Source: Homarus americanus (taxonomy: Eukaryota; Arthropoda; Malacostraca; Decapoda; Nephropidae). Taken from it: a stretch of DNA of 64,000 bases. The first letter of the stretch is position 1, and every line of letters starts with the position of its first letter. Of the stretch, positions 36,401 through 46,969 are shown one piece after another. The position numbers and the translations under genes are program-made. The notes beneath the pieces were generated by a model. The model was not told where the DNA came from, did not search any database, and saw nothing but the letters and a program-made list of their open reading frames with translations. The stretch covers positions 17,823,287-17,887,286 of the forward strand of contig NW_024737042.1 in assembly GCF_018991925.1 (NCBI RefSeq), written 5' to 3'.

Positions 36401-38340
36401 CGTTTCTCGAGATGGCGGTATATGTAATCGAGAAAGCTGACAAGACAGTGAGTGGTGGAGGAAGTTTTCATGTTGCCAAATTGCTGAGGGTCTACGACTT
36501 CTGCAATATCAGCATAAGCCCAGTCAAACACAAAACTTTCACAGATTAGGCTGGGTATTGGGGTGATTGCAATAGGTCGTAGCTGATTTAAGGATTGTGG
36601 GCTGGTTGACTTGGGCACTGGTGATACATAAGAGGTCTTCCAGTCAGCTGGGCATCTGGCTTGACTGAGAGAAGCATTGATGATGGAGCAGAGGGGTTTA
36701 GCAAGCTCCGGGGAGAACTCCTTGAAGAGTTTCATTGGTAAGTCAATGGGGGTGGTAGAGCGTTTTAATTTTAGTTTGTCCAGGCGTTTTGCTACGTCAA
36801 ATTCTTCTACTAAGTCAGTGGGAAGGGGGGCTGGTAGGTAAGCAGGGAGAGTGGTTGTGTCAAGCCGTGGGAGCGTCTGGCATATAGTAGCGAAATGGTT
36901 ATTTGTTTGCTCAGCTGCGTCAACATTAGTGAGATGGCTAAGGAAGGGGAGGGGGTGTGTCTTATTGTTTAGTCCACAGAGTTCTTTAAGCTTACCATAC
37001 CATTGACTGATGTTGGTCTGCTTCAGGTGTTGTAATTTGGTTGGGTAGTGGGACTTCTTTGCAGTGCGTATTTCGCGGATGACTCGGTTGCGAAGGGACC
37101 TGTAGCGGATGTGGTCATTGAGATGAAAGGCTCTGTCTCTCTGTTGCATAAGTCTTTTGATCCGAGGTGTGATCCAGGGCAAGTCAGCTGGGTGAGATCT
37201 GACGGACTTCTCGGGGAAGAAGTGGTGGTGAGCTTCCGTGGTGGTGTTGGTATAATTTATCCATTTGGTTTCCACGTCATCCACGCTAAGTACTTCAGTC
37301 CAGGGATGGTGAACTATCCACTGCCCAAAGAGGCGCACTGCAGAGTCAGTAATCGGCCTGTAGGTCTTGATGTAGGGTCTCTGTACTTGAGTGGGAGTGG
37401 CAGCTGGGGACCAGAGCACTGATAAGTGTGTGCTACACCCGATAGGAGGCATTGGTTGAGGTGGTTGGTACTGGTCCGCTAAGTCAGTTAAGATAAGGTC
37501 AAGGGTATTTTGACCGTGTGTGGGGAAGGTCACAACTTGTGATAGTGATAGCTGGTCCTGGATATCAGTGGTGTCAATTTCATTTAAATCCCCACATAAT
37601 ACTAACTTGGCACATGGGTACCTAACTCTGAGGTGGTCTGAGGTGGTGATGAGATGATTGATAAGAGTGTCTCTGGTGGGTGATCGAGGCGGATGGTATG
37701 CCACACAGATTATAATGGAAGCAGTGTTGCGTGGGTGGGCCCGTAGCACGACACGTACCCATAATGCTTCCACATCTGCTGGGACTTGAACATCCAGGCG
37801 TGACGGGCGTAGGTCATCTTGACAGAAGAGGGCAACGCCCCCTCCGCGTCTTTGTAAACGAAGGTGATGAAAGAGTTGATATCCCTCAATATGACACGTT
37901 TCAGGCACGATTTGCCAAGCCTCACATATGGCAACGACGCTCGCTGCGGTTGACCTGACTGTAGTTGCCAGCTCGTCGAACTTGTTAGCTAGGGAAGTGA
38001 CGTTGGATAGCAGTAAAGACGGGAGATCATACCATATCCGTGGAACTTCAGTGTGGTGGTATGGTCTGTCAGGGGTGGGTTTCTCCGGTTTCCTAGTGGA
38101 GGTTACGGTTCTAATGGGCTTATGTGTATGACGGCCTTGTCTACGGCTCCGCGCGTGGAATATATTCAGTGATTTGAGTCGCGCGATAACACTGCCATCA
38201 GGATAACCGTTCCCACGCTTTAGATGGTACAGACTGCGTCGGGAGTAAGTGATTGGTGGCCATCTGTTGAGATCTGTTGTGGGCGGACGGAAGTGTTTGT
38301 CACTGGCGGCACTTTGAGGGACACTGACACTGGTAGACAT
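36401..38340 (-). CDS. LINE-A endonuclease-reverse transcriptase, truncated by the gap (about 646 aa visible)
   Basis: The frame is open without stops up to the gap. About residues 95-330 form an apurinic-type endonuclease: LLLSNVTSLANKFDEL (Asn), VVAICEAW (Glu), CGDLNEID (Asp-x-Asn) and GCSTHLSVLW, where S-D-H is usual, so the Asp is Thr here while His is kept. This domain nicks the target DNA. A linker with PWITPRIKRLMQQRDRAF (about 400-450) leads to the RT start: LPMKLFKEFSPELAKPLCSI, CPADWKTSYVSPVPK, SLNQLRPIAITPIPS and DPQQFGNMKTSSTTHCLV. The remaining RT, with the palm box, lies in the gap; it can be seen in the other copy (YVDD at 55795). The start is taken at 38340 because it is the first ATG of the frame after the 5' leader. 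The ORF continues in translation through Ns and (TA)n, which is not real. Confidence 0.85.
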
Positions 38341-38763
38341 CTGTTAATATTTGTCAGTCGTAAGGACAGGTGGTCCTTGTCCCTGGTGCTTGGGGTTGCC
38401 GACACAGTATTCACGATATATGTAAACACCGCGGTGGTCCTTGTCACTGGCACTTTAAAGGTGACCGATAAAGTGCCCACTGTCTGACTTTTCCTTGGGG
38501 TGCACTATCGAGCACTGTATGATAATCACTTATTGCACTGATGACTAGAATGCTTTGCCGAGAAAGTTCCTTAAGTGCACTATAGGAACACTGCTCCGTA
38601 ATCAATCGTTCACTAATCACTAGAATGTTTTGCCGAATCGATCCTGGTGTAGTAGGGCTGGTAGGGGTATAGCAGGGGGAGTGGGCAGGGCCAAACAGAC
38701 TCAGCCTGGCTGCTAAAACCGGGAGCGCCTTCGGGCACGTCCTGTCTCACTGAGGGTTGACAA
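36401..38763 (-). mobile_element. LINE-A copy 2: 5' leader, endonuclease and start of RT
   Basis: The 5' end is at 38763, next to GT-rich satellite; the leader is 38341-38763. The ORF is open from the ATG at 38340 to the gap. The region 37817-38763 is also present as a perfect inverted copy in 52xxx-54054, and 36401-37816 as a noisy one (54055 to about 55503). The endonuclease and the 'LNQLRPIAITPIPS' RT entry place it in the L2/CR1/Jockey group of single-ORF LINEs. Confidence 0.9.
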
Positions 38764-39145
38764 GTGTGTGTGTGTGTAGAGATAGTTATGGTGGCTCTGT
38801 GTGAAGGAGATAATTATGGCGGCTGTGTGTGTGTGTGTGTGTGTGTGTGCAGGAAATAGTTATGGTGGCTGTGTGTGTGTGTGTGTGCATGCAGGAGATA
38901 GTTATAGTGGCTGCTTGTGTGTGTATGTAGGATATAGTTATGGTGGCTTTGTGTATGTAGGAGATAGTTATGGTGGCTGTGTGTGTAGGAGATACTTATG
39001 GTGTGTGTATGTGTGTATGTGTGTGTGTGTAGGAAATAGTTATGGTGGCTGAGTGTGTAGGAGAAGGTTATGGTGGCTGTTTGTGTGTAGGAGATAGTTA
39101 TGGTCGCTGTGTGTGTGTGTAGGACATAGTTATGGTGCCTGTGAG
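38764..39145. repeat. GT-rich satellite, TAGGAGATAGTTATGGTGGC unit
   Basis: About 12 units of roughly 30 bp with variable (GT)n. It is the reverse complement of the large satellite at 56790-61960. LINE-A starts directly at its edge. Confidence 0.9.
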
Positions 39146-40294
39146 CTTGGATTCTCATGATAATACTTAACTCTTCCACACATTTTGGTTTTTTATACAG
39201 GGTTCGGTTTCCAGTGTATTTTAGAAAGAACGGAGACTGTATAATAAACCACAACGACAAATACAAACCAAACTGACCTAACGACCAAAGCCTTAACATC
39301 CATATTAACTCTGCCCATGTTCACCACAACCACCAAATCGTCCTTAAAAGTGTGAAAAAATTTATACACAGGCTATAAACGTATCCGCCACACTTGCGTA
39401 AAAAATGAGAACCGGTCTTGGTCTGTCTATAACCACTTCCAAAAACTTTACGTAAGAGTGTCTGAGTCTTCTCGGGCCGGAGGGTGGGGAAGGGGGGAGC
39501 GGTAATGCCACACCACCACCACCAACGCGTCCTCGCTGGTCGGAATAAACAATGAGTCAGAAATGGCCAAACTTGTGCCATATCGGCCTCACGTGTTGAT
39601 GTTCCGGATATTTTGAACTTCTGAACGGTTATTTACCTGCAGGGATGACCTTTTGAGGACGAGGGTGACCTTTGGAGGGCTGGGGTCATATTTTGAGGGC
39701 TGAGGTCACATTTGGGGGGGCCTGAGGTCATTTTTCGAGGCCTGGGGTAATTTTTTTGAGGACTGAGGTGTTTGGAGTTCTGGCCTCACATTTGGAGTAC
39801 TGGAATCGTTTTGAAAGTTTTGGATCATGTTTGGATATATGGGTCACTTTGTGAGTGTTGAAGTTGCCTTTGGAGGTGTGGGGTTAACTTCAAATGGTTA
39901 CTGTTAGAGGTGACCTTTGCGGGTTGCAAATTTTGGATGAGTGACCTTAGGAGGTGATCCCTGGAGGAGTAATTTATTAAGGGCTGTTGTTAAGTGGGAG
40001 GGAGGGAGGGAGAGGGTTCATAAAGGTAAGGTATTTTCAATCTCATATTTAGTTTAGTTAAAACAACGCAATATATCAAAATAATAAAACATTTATACAG
40101 CTAAATATTATTTTCCTTTTGCTGTTGTTTGACATAGAGGATCAACGTGTGATATAAAATAATAAGAATCAAAGGTATTTAAAAAACTGGTATGAGAAAG
40201 ACATAAATGGTGTAACTGTATTAAGTAATACATGTAAAGCTTGAGTCATGTACACACCGAGGGAATATACACACAGAGAAACAGTATCAGTCAG

Positions 40295-40295
<1 letters not shown>
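39146..40295. other. Non-coding spacer with a degenerate GAGGTCA repeat
   Basis: At 39635-39960, units of about 22-28 bp such as GGGGTCATATTTTGAGGGCT recur imperfectly. Otherwise no gene was seen. It is repeated inverted at 51576-52725. Confidence 0.6.

Positions 40296-40346
<51 letters not shown>
40296..40346. repeat. (CA)n microsatellite
   Basis: An uninterrupted CA run. The inverted copy at 51525-51575 has exactly the same length. Confidence 0.95.
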
Positions 40347-40348
<2 letters not shown>

Positions 40349-40812
40349 TCGGAAAAACATACAGTAGTTAAGAGCAACACAGATCGGTGTTCAATTCTGA
40401 GGCGACACTATAACTGTATCTCAAAAAAACATTAATTCAACTTCACTATGGATCAATATGAAATATGAATCCTTGTCCGTTTGCTAATATTTTCTCAATT
40501 ATCCTCTACGCCCAGCAGTGTTTCATCAATATAATCTGTTTTTCAAACAGTAGCAGATACAAGTAATGCTACATTAGGGTGTGTCATAGGAGGGAAGATC
40601 AGCTAAAACTAATGGCCCATCACTTTTTTGGTAGATTTTAGTGTATATAAACAGAAAATAATTTCAGTTTCAATATTTTGCAACCTTTTGCTAGGTAAAT
40701 TTTAGCGTGAAATTTATCGAAAATCTAACGTAGCTGCATTAGTGCATTACAATTAAATAGTGAACATTGCTTTCTGACTTCATTCTTTAACAACCCAACT
40801 AACAATATTTTT

Positions 40813-40824
40813 TTTCTGTTTCAG
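40813..40824 (+). promoter_or_regulatory. Intron 3' splice-site-like sequence upstream of the transposase ATG
   Basis: A T-rich tract ending in CTGTTTCAG lies 34 bp before the ATG. The same arrangement occurs in copy 1 (minus strand, about 11661-11650) and in the diverged copy 3 (TTTCTGTTACAG, about 48496-48507). Conservation suggests a spliced transcript with an upstream non-coding exon. Confidence 0.45.
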
Positions 40825-40858
40825 ATTCTGATGCATTTATAAGTTGATAATATTTGCG

Positions 40859-43189
40859 ATGGCTGCTTGTGTCAGGACGAGGAACCAAAAATCCAGCCAT
40901 CTCAGTCACTATCTTGGGTCTGGGAGAGAGCTCCTGAAGTCGGAGTTGCCTACATTGAGAGATGCTTTGAGATACGGTGTTTTAATCAGGCAAATCAGTG
41001 AAAAGAACCAAAGAACTTACACAAACAAAGACATTGCCAGTGATATGACCAAAGCTGTCTTGGCACAGTACACTCTGGCTAACGCTCAGTTCAAGCCTCC
41101 AGTCATAACAAGTCAGAAGAAGATTAGTGAGAGACTGCTAGCCAGTTGGGAAAAGGCAAGAGATATCTCTCTTGGGAGAGGAAAACTTGCAGTTAAGGAC
41201 AGCTTTGCCAAGCAACTGGACCAGTTATTTGACATAATTACTTGCAAGTGCCCAATTGTTCTCTGTCCTGAGTTTGGATGCGATCGTGACTGTAAATCCG
41301 AGGCCCACATCTCCTGTATTTGCAAGCGTGAACTGAAGATTCCTGTGATCGAACTGGCATTTGTCAAAGCACAGAGAGAGAAGACTGGCAGTATAGGGGC
41401 TCTCATGATTTCTAGCCAAGATATTCCGGAGTCCAAGAGACAGGAGGCTGCCACAGAGAGACAGAAGAGAAGAAGAGTTGCCGAGGAAAAGAGACTTAAG
41501 AAGGCCCAGGGTGAGGTAAAAAAGGCCGATGATTGGAGTCAAGCTGATTCAGAGTTTAATGACTTCCCCATGGCTGATCCGAGTGCTGACCAGGAGAATG
41601 GTGACTTTGTCCCTAACCCAGAAAATAATGATCCCAAACCTTCCAGGCATAAGATTCGAAATAGGAAAGATATTCCGAGCATAGCTCTGGCCAGCATGCG
41701 ACACCACACTGGTCTCAGAGAAACTGCAGAGATAGCAACAGCTGCCTGGATTGACGGTGGTTTGATAACACCTGATGAGGTTCACCTGGTGATAGATCAT
41801 AACAAAGTAAGGAGAGCTCAGGAGAAACTTGTCAGTAACCTAGAAGAGGAGTTTGATAAGGTGATAAGAGAAAATGGAATCAATTGTTTGTTCTTTGATG
41901 GGAGAAGGGATGACACTAAAGTGTTCATGAAAGTTGGAGATTCTGACAAGTTGTTCCCTGCCATGGTGAAGGAGGAACACTACTCCTGCTGCAGTGAACC
42001 AGGAGGGAAGTATTTGTGGCATTTCACTCCAGAGAAAGATGACATCAGGAAACCAGCTGAGATAGTGGCAGATAACATTGTGAACTGGCTCAGAGAGAGG
42101 AACGTAGACCAGACCCTGCAGGCCATTGGAGGGGACAGCACCAACACGAACACAGGGTGGCAAGGGGGGGTCATACAGTGGATAGAGCAGAAGATTGGGA
42201 GGAAGCTGGTCTGGATTGTTTGTGACCTCCACACCAACGAGTTGCCACTCAGACATCTGATCCAGGAGCTGGATGGCAAGACTCTTTCAAACAACAGATG
42301 GTCTGGTCCTCTTGGCAAGATGCTGGACTCTGCCACTGAGTTAGAAATAAATCCGAGCTTTGAAAAAATCACAGTTGGCCCTCCAATCGTTGAGCTTGCA
42401 CATACTGTCATTGACGACCTGAGTACTGACCAGTACTATGGTTACATGATTTGCAGTGCCATCAAAACTGGGGTCATGCCTGATAGACTTGCTTACCTGC
42501 AGATAGGTCCAGTCTCACATTCTAGGTGGCTCACAACGGCTCTCAGGTTCTGCAGAATTTGGGTCGCTCATGATAAACTGAAAGGGAACCAGCTTCACAA
42601 CCTGAGACTTATTGTCCAATTCATCGTGAGTGTCTACTTGTCAAATTGGTTCAACACCAAGGTCAAGTCATCGTTCTCCGAAGGTCCGAGGCATGTTCTC
42701 TTCCAGCTTGAGCTCCTGAGGAGTCAGCCAAGGAAGGTTGTTCAGATTGTGGAGCAGACTGTGAGGAGATCTTCCTGGTATGCTCATCCCGAGGCAGTTC
42801 TGCAGACAATGCTCTGCAGTAAGGATGAGGAGGAGAGAAGAGTGGCAGTCAAAAAGATCTTGGATATGAGACTTATGAGAGGATCTGGGCATGACGAATC
42901 AGTTGGTGACGATTCCTTCAGGGTCAGGAAGACTCCTGAAGTCAATCTAGGTGCCAAGACCCTCACTGATCTCATAGATCTGGATAACATCCAGGCTGGC
43001 AGTGAGCCCCTCTACCTGCAGCCTCACCAATGTTCAAGTCAGAGCCTGGACAACCCCATGCATGTCCCTGCCTGGCCCTCGCACACCCAGAGTATAGAGC
43101 GTTGTGTACAGCAAGTGAGCCAGGCCAGCAGCCGGGAGAGGAGGAGGCTACATCCGAGCTCAGGTGGTCAGCAGGGAGGTGATGAGTAG
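40859..43189 (+). CDS. Putative transposase of family B (about 776 aa)
   Basis: Probably the recombinase of the surrounding element, acting on its TAGGG ends. The start is the first ATG of the frame, 33 bp after an intron-acceptor-like TTTCTGTTTCAG ending at 40824. Approximate layout: N-terminal basic domain 1-125; Cys cluster about 130-157 (CKCPIVLC, CDRDC, CICK), likely zinc-binding; basic coiled region about 205-235; acidic linker; FFDGRRDDTK near 345 (candidate Asp); GGDSTNTNTG near 425 (candidate Asp); CDLHTNELPLRH near 455; SHSRWLTTALRF near 555; SIERCVQQV near 746 (candidate Glu). Order and motifs resemble hAT-type RNase H folds, but I do not recognise the family. Near 43009-43050 small indels shift and restore the frame. 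After SQASS the last 25 or so residues are out of frame compared with the other copy, so activity is doubtful. Confidence 0.75.
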   Translation: MAACVRTRNQKSSHLSHYLGSGRELLKSELPTLRDALRYGVLIRQISEKNQRTYTNKDIASDMTKAVLAQYTLANAQFKPPVITSQKKISERLLASWEKARDISLGRGKLAVKDSFAKQLDQLFDIITCKCPIVLCPEFGCDRDCKSEAHISCICKRELKIPVIELAFVKAQREKTGSIGALMISSQDIPESKRQEAATERQKRRRVAEEKRLKKAQGEVKKADDWSQADSEFNDFPMADPSADQENGDFVPNPENNDPKPSRHKIRNRKDIPSIALASMRHHTGLRETAEIATAAWIDGGLITPDEVHLVIDHNKVRRAQEKLVSNLEEEFDKVIRENGINCLFFDGRRDDTKVFMKVGDSDKLFPAMVKEEHYSCCSEPGGKYLWHFTPEKDDIRKPAEIVADNIVNWLRERNVDQTLQAIGGDSTNTNTGWQGGVIQWIEQKIGRKLVWIVCDLHTNELPLRHLIQELDGKTLSNNRWSGPLGKMLDSATELEINPSFEKITVGPPIVELAHTVIDDLSTDQYYGYMICSAIKTGVMPDRLAYLQIGPVSHSRWLTTALRFCRIWVAHDKLKGNQLHNLRLIVQFIVSVYLSNWFNTKVKSSFSEGPRHVLFQLELLRSQPRKVVQIVEQTVRRSSWYAHPEAVLQTMLCSKDEEERRVAVKKILDMRLMRGSGHDESVGDDSFRVRKTPEVNLGAKTLTDLIDLDNIQAGSEPLYLQPHQCSSQSLDNPMHVPAWPSHTQSIERCVQQVSQASSRERRRLHPSSGGQQGGDE

Positions 43190-43597
43190 AAACAGAAGCA
43201 AGAAAGACATGTTCTCTATGGTGTGCAGCAACACCGGGTCGTAGTAGTAAAACCGGTTTTTGTATTTGATGATTTTGTTTTCTAAAGGAATATTAAATTT
43301 AATAAATGTGTCAAGATCATTCGTTTCACTATTCTGGATCATTTTCATCCTAATAAATTAACCTGATGCATTTACTTTACTTTAAATAAGCTATTTAGTG
43401 GTGTTGGTAAAAGGGTGGGAATGCTGAATTTTCATAAGATTTCAAGTTAAAATTTACCTAGCAAAAAATGAAAACTTTTCAAATCTGAAGATATCACATA
43501 ATTCTGCACATAGAACTACATCATTAATACCATGGGCCGATTTTTCAAACTCAAAAAAAAAAAATTCGCCTCCGTATGACACACCCTAATGCTACAT

Positions 43598-45600
43598 GGT
43601 TATACGATCAAATATACCGTAACTTATGTAAATTAAATGACAATAAGTGTTTTTGTATGTTGTAGAATACCGTAAATAATGTCTCCAAAAGAATCGTTCG
43701 TGGGAGTCATTGTATGCAAGATGAATGATATAGGGATTCTGTCATATGATATTTAGGGCATTGGGTCGTTTATGGTATGTGACTAATATTAGGTACAGAG
43801 CATTTGATTCACGTAAGAACAGGTGTTTGTATATTACATCTTGTTTACAAGATAGTGTACGTTAATTGCAGTTCTTAGTATTGTGATTTATATCGGTTTT
43901 TAGTTTTTAATTTATTTGAGTTTCTCTGCTTGTATTCGTACTTCAATTAGCATGTTATTTATTTGGGCTCCTTGTCCTGTTATTTATATGGGTTCCTGAG
44001 AGATTGATTTATATTGGTCCTTCAACAAATTATATATTACGGGCTCCTCAACTTCAAAGTATCGAGGAAAAGTTCTTATTTTTGTGAAAAAGACGATGGA
44101 GGGAACACTTCAAGGTGAGGTCTGATGAGGAAAGGCTTCTGGGAAATTGAATAACCGTGGTCAGTTCCATGATTTCAATGCGAGATCTTGACCAATGAGC
44201 TTTACACTTATGGAGCTGTCAGAGAAGATTCAAGAAAGGGTGTGGTCGTGAAAGACCCCAACAGAGAAGTACTTGTTGGAAGAAGTTATCAAGAACAGGC
44301 CATGATCGTCATAAACTACCGGTAAAAGCGTTAGTCAAGCCTGGAAGCCCAGAGGAAGCGTTCCTGCATCCAGAGCACAAGCCAGAAGAGGATCTGGTAA
44401 AGATATAATTCCAGGAAAGACTTTGGTCGATGAAATCTTCAAGACAAGGAGCTCGAGACCTAGGAGTCGTTCCAAAAAAGGGGCATTGCTCCGGGCGGAA
44501 CCTCGTTAGGAAGTACTCTGATCGATGTGCTCGTAAATATCAGAACTAAATTCCGATTGACGAGAGCCTCCAGGATGAAACTTAGCTGACGGAAACCTTT
44601 AAAATTAGTTTTCGTGAAGGTGACTTCTCAGTATACTACTTGGAAAATCCTAATCGATGGGGACATGCAATACAGGATTTAGATGAACGAGAGAAACTTT
44701 CTAGGAAAGATCCGCACAGGTGAGGCATTTAGGATAACATGAGAGCACAAAACACTTTTTGAAAAGAACTGGACGGGAAAGGGTCTGGACAAGAGAAGCA
44801 TTTTAGAAAGGAGGGGATCAAGATAGGGAAAAAAAGATTGGAGAGATCTGGACAGAAAGAGCTCTAATTTAGAAAGGATCAGAACAGAAGAAAAAATATT
44901 CTAGAGAGAATCGAGGCGGGAGACGCATTTTAAACTAGTTTGGACGGTAAAGATATAGGAAAAGAATCTGTCTGGACATGAAAACTTTTTTATTTTGTTG
45001 AGGGAGGTTCTGGTCATAGAAGGCTTACTGGAAAGGGGGAGAGGAGAGAGGGTTTGATGGAAAAGGTTGGTTGGAAATGGTCTTTGCCCGGACAGGAGAA
45101 AGAGTCCAAGTCCAGTCTAGTCCAGGAAACGGTCCAGCCGAATCAAACAGTTGGAGAAAGTTAGCGAGGCTGGTGTGGTGCGGGCGGGGAGGCGATGGTG
45201 GCCTGCAGGTGACGTGCTCAGCATTACAACCCGGGGACTCCGCCTGACCACTCGGTCTTCTGCACCCACTGGCATCACGAGAGAAAAGACAAATACGAAA
45301 AAAAGTTTTATTTTCATGCCCTGTCAATCTGTCCCAGAGCTGTCAGACAACACTAGTTGACGTCAACCTGTGTCATTCCCACTGTCTCTCTATAAGAAGA
45401 GGCCTAGCAAATGCAGAAAGGAATGTTATTTTGGGAGTTTTTACAGAGAAGCTACAACGACCGACGAGATCCGGAATGTATCGACAATATTTTTGACGTG
45501 TTTACAGCAATCGACAAGTGATGACAAGAAATGATGATTACCGACAAGGTTGTTGAACTGATGCTGTTATCTGACGAGTACTGAAATTAAATGACAAGTA
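43598..45600. other. Non-coding sequence with degenerate purine-rich repeats
   Basis: 43900-44050 shows loose TTATTTATATGGG-type repeats. 44700-45110 shows loose GGAAAGGGTCTGGACA-type repeats of about 32-36 bp. No gene was recognised. Confidence 0.45.
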
Positions 45601-45631
45601 CAATGTGTCGGAAAAAAGCAGCATGCCATGA

Positions 45632-45955
45632 CAAGTGCTGACAAGACCCTGACAAGTGCTGACAAGAATCGGGCAAGAGTTGACAAGCGTTGATAAATCC
45701 GTGAGAAGTGCTCCTGAAAAGTGTTCACAAGACCCTGACAAGTGTTCACAAGACCCTGACAAGTGTTCACAAGACCCTGACAAGTGTTCACAAGACCCTG
45801 ACAAGTGTTCGCGAGATCCTGCCAAGTGTTCGCGAGACCCTGACAAGTGCTCGCGAGACCCTGACAGGTGCTCACAAGATCTTGACAAATGATCACAAAG
45901 CCCTGTCAAGTGTTCACAAGAGTCTGAAAAGTGTTCACAAGACCCTGACACTAAT
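45632..45955. repeat. 21-bp minisatellite, AAGTGTTCACAAGACCCTGAC type
   Basis: About 15 imperfect copies of a 21-bp unit (AAGTGTTCACAAGACCCTGA plus C). The period is divisible by three, which opens frames on both strands; no gene is supported. Confidence 0.9.
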
Positions 45956-46082
45956 AACACCTTAGTACTCGAAAGACCTCAACATGACAAGTTCTTCTGG
46001 ATGCCATTAACAGGCAGCAATAACGACACTACCAATCCTTTATCACTTATCTCATACCAATATTGTTTCCCGTACCGTTCTA

Positions 46083-46085
<3 letters not shown>

Positions 46086-46139
<54 letters not shown>
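46086..46139. repeat. (TC)n microsatellite
   Basis: An uninterrupted CT run. A second pyrimidine-rich run (CCCTCCCT-type) lies at 46355-46455. Confidence 0.95.
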
Positions 46140-46141
<2 letters not shown>

Positions 46142-46969
46142 GGTGGCTAGGCGTATATGTGAGAAAAGTACCTCCACGTGCCTCTCACCGTCCCACCAAG
46201 TGAGCAAAAGTATAGAAAAGTGGCGAGCAGCTCTGGTGTCTCGAGTCGACCCTGCGTAACCCGGATCTCTGCCTCGCCAAGACCCAACTTTAATCTTCTC
46301 AAGAATTGCAATATGCTAAGCAGGTCTTGGCTCCCTGCTCTCCCTCTCTCCGCCTTTCCATCCACCCATCCCTCCCTCCCTCCCCCCCTTCCCTCTTCCT
46401 CCCTCCACCCTCCCCCTTCCTCTTCCTCCTTCCCTCCCTCCCTCCCTCTCTCTCATTCAGTCTTGTCACCTTAGTAGGTGACCTATTTACTCAGTCATAG
46501 TCATGAACGTAAATACAAGTGGAAAGGGAGATATGTGGGAGGATATTTAAGATGGAAGGGAATATGCAGGAAGACCTGTGTGGGAAGGGAATATATATGG
46601 GAGGGGAAGATATTCATAATAGGCCCCATCATAACATAGTTCAATAGTCAGACTTAGGGGTCTAATACGATTAGTGTTTATTAGAACTGGGCCCCAATAT
46701 AACTGGATAAGGTCGATTAGATTGAGGCCTACTAGTACTGGGGCCCATTTAACCCGTCCGATACCTCACGTGTGTCGAGAGCTACACAACACCTGGATGG
46801 GTGGACTGATCAATGAACGGCTGTAAACGACGAACTGATATAACTGACAATAAAGGGAAGAGATAGAATGAAGAGCACAGAGACAAACGAGAGAGAACAG
46901 GAAAAAAGAGAAGTGAGGAAAGATTTTTTTAATAAGAAAGAGAGGGAGAGAATTATACGTACATGCCCT

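Larger units (their letters stand above)
37817..40568 (+). repeat. Left arm of a perfect 2.75-kb inverted repeat
   Basis: Pairs with 51303-54054. Corresponding positions always sum to 91871 across at least seven landmarks (for example 39321 with 52550 and 40435 with 51436), so there are no indels even in the CA microsatellite. It includes LINE-A 5' sequence, satellite and a unique spacer. Confidence 0.95.
40575..43588 (+). mobile_element. Family B DNA transposon copy 2, best preserved (3.01 kb)
   Basis: The termini read TAGGGTGTGTCATAGGAGGG at the left and, reversed, TAGGGTGTGTCATACGGAGG at the right. A perfect 9-bp target duplication ATGCTACAT lies at 40566-40574 and 43589-43597. Subterminal inverted blocks around TTTTGCTAGGTAAATTTTA occur about 115 bp from each end. 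One long ORF fills most of the interior, and polyadenylation-type AATAAA signals follow near 43300 and 43350. It is nearly identical, in the other orientation, to 8889-11907. Confidence 0.95.

Noticed and set aside
45567..45965. Four overlapping frames in the 21-bp minisatellite
   Set aside because: The unit length is a multiple of three. Frames on both strands are equally long and none has a supported start or a domain.
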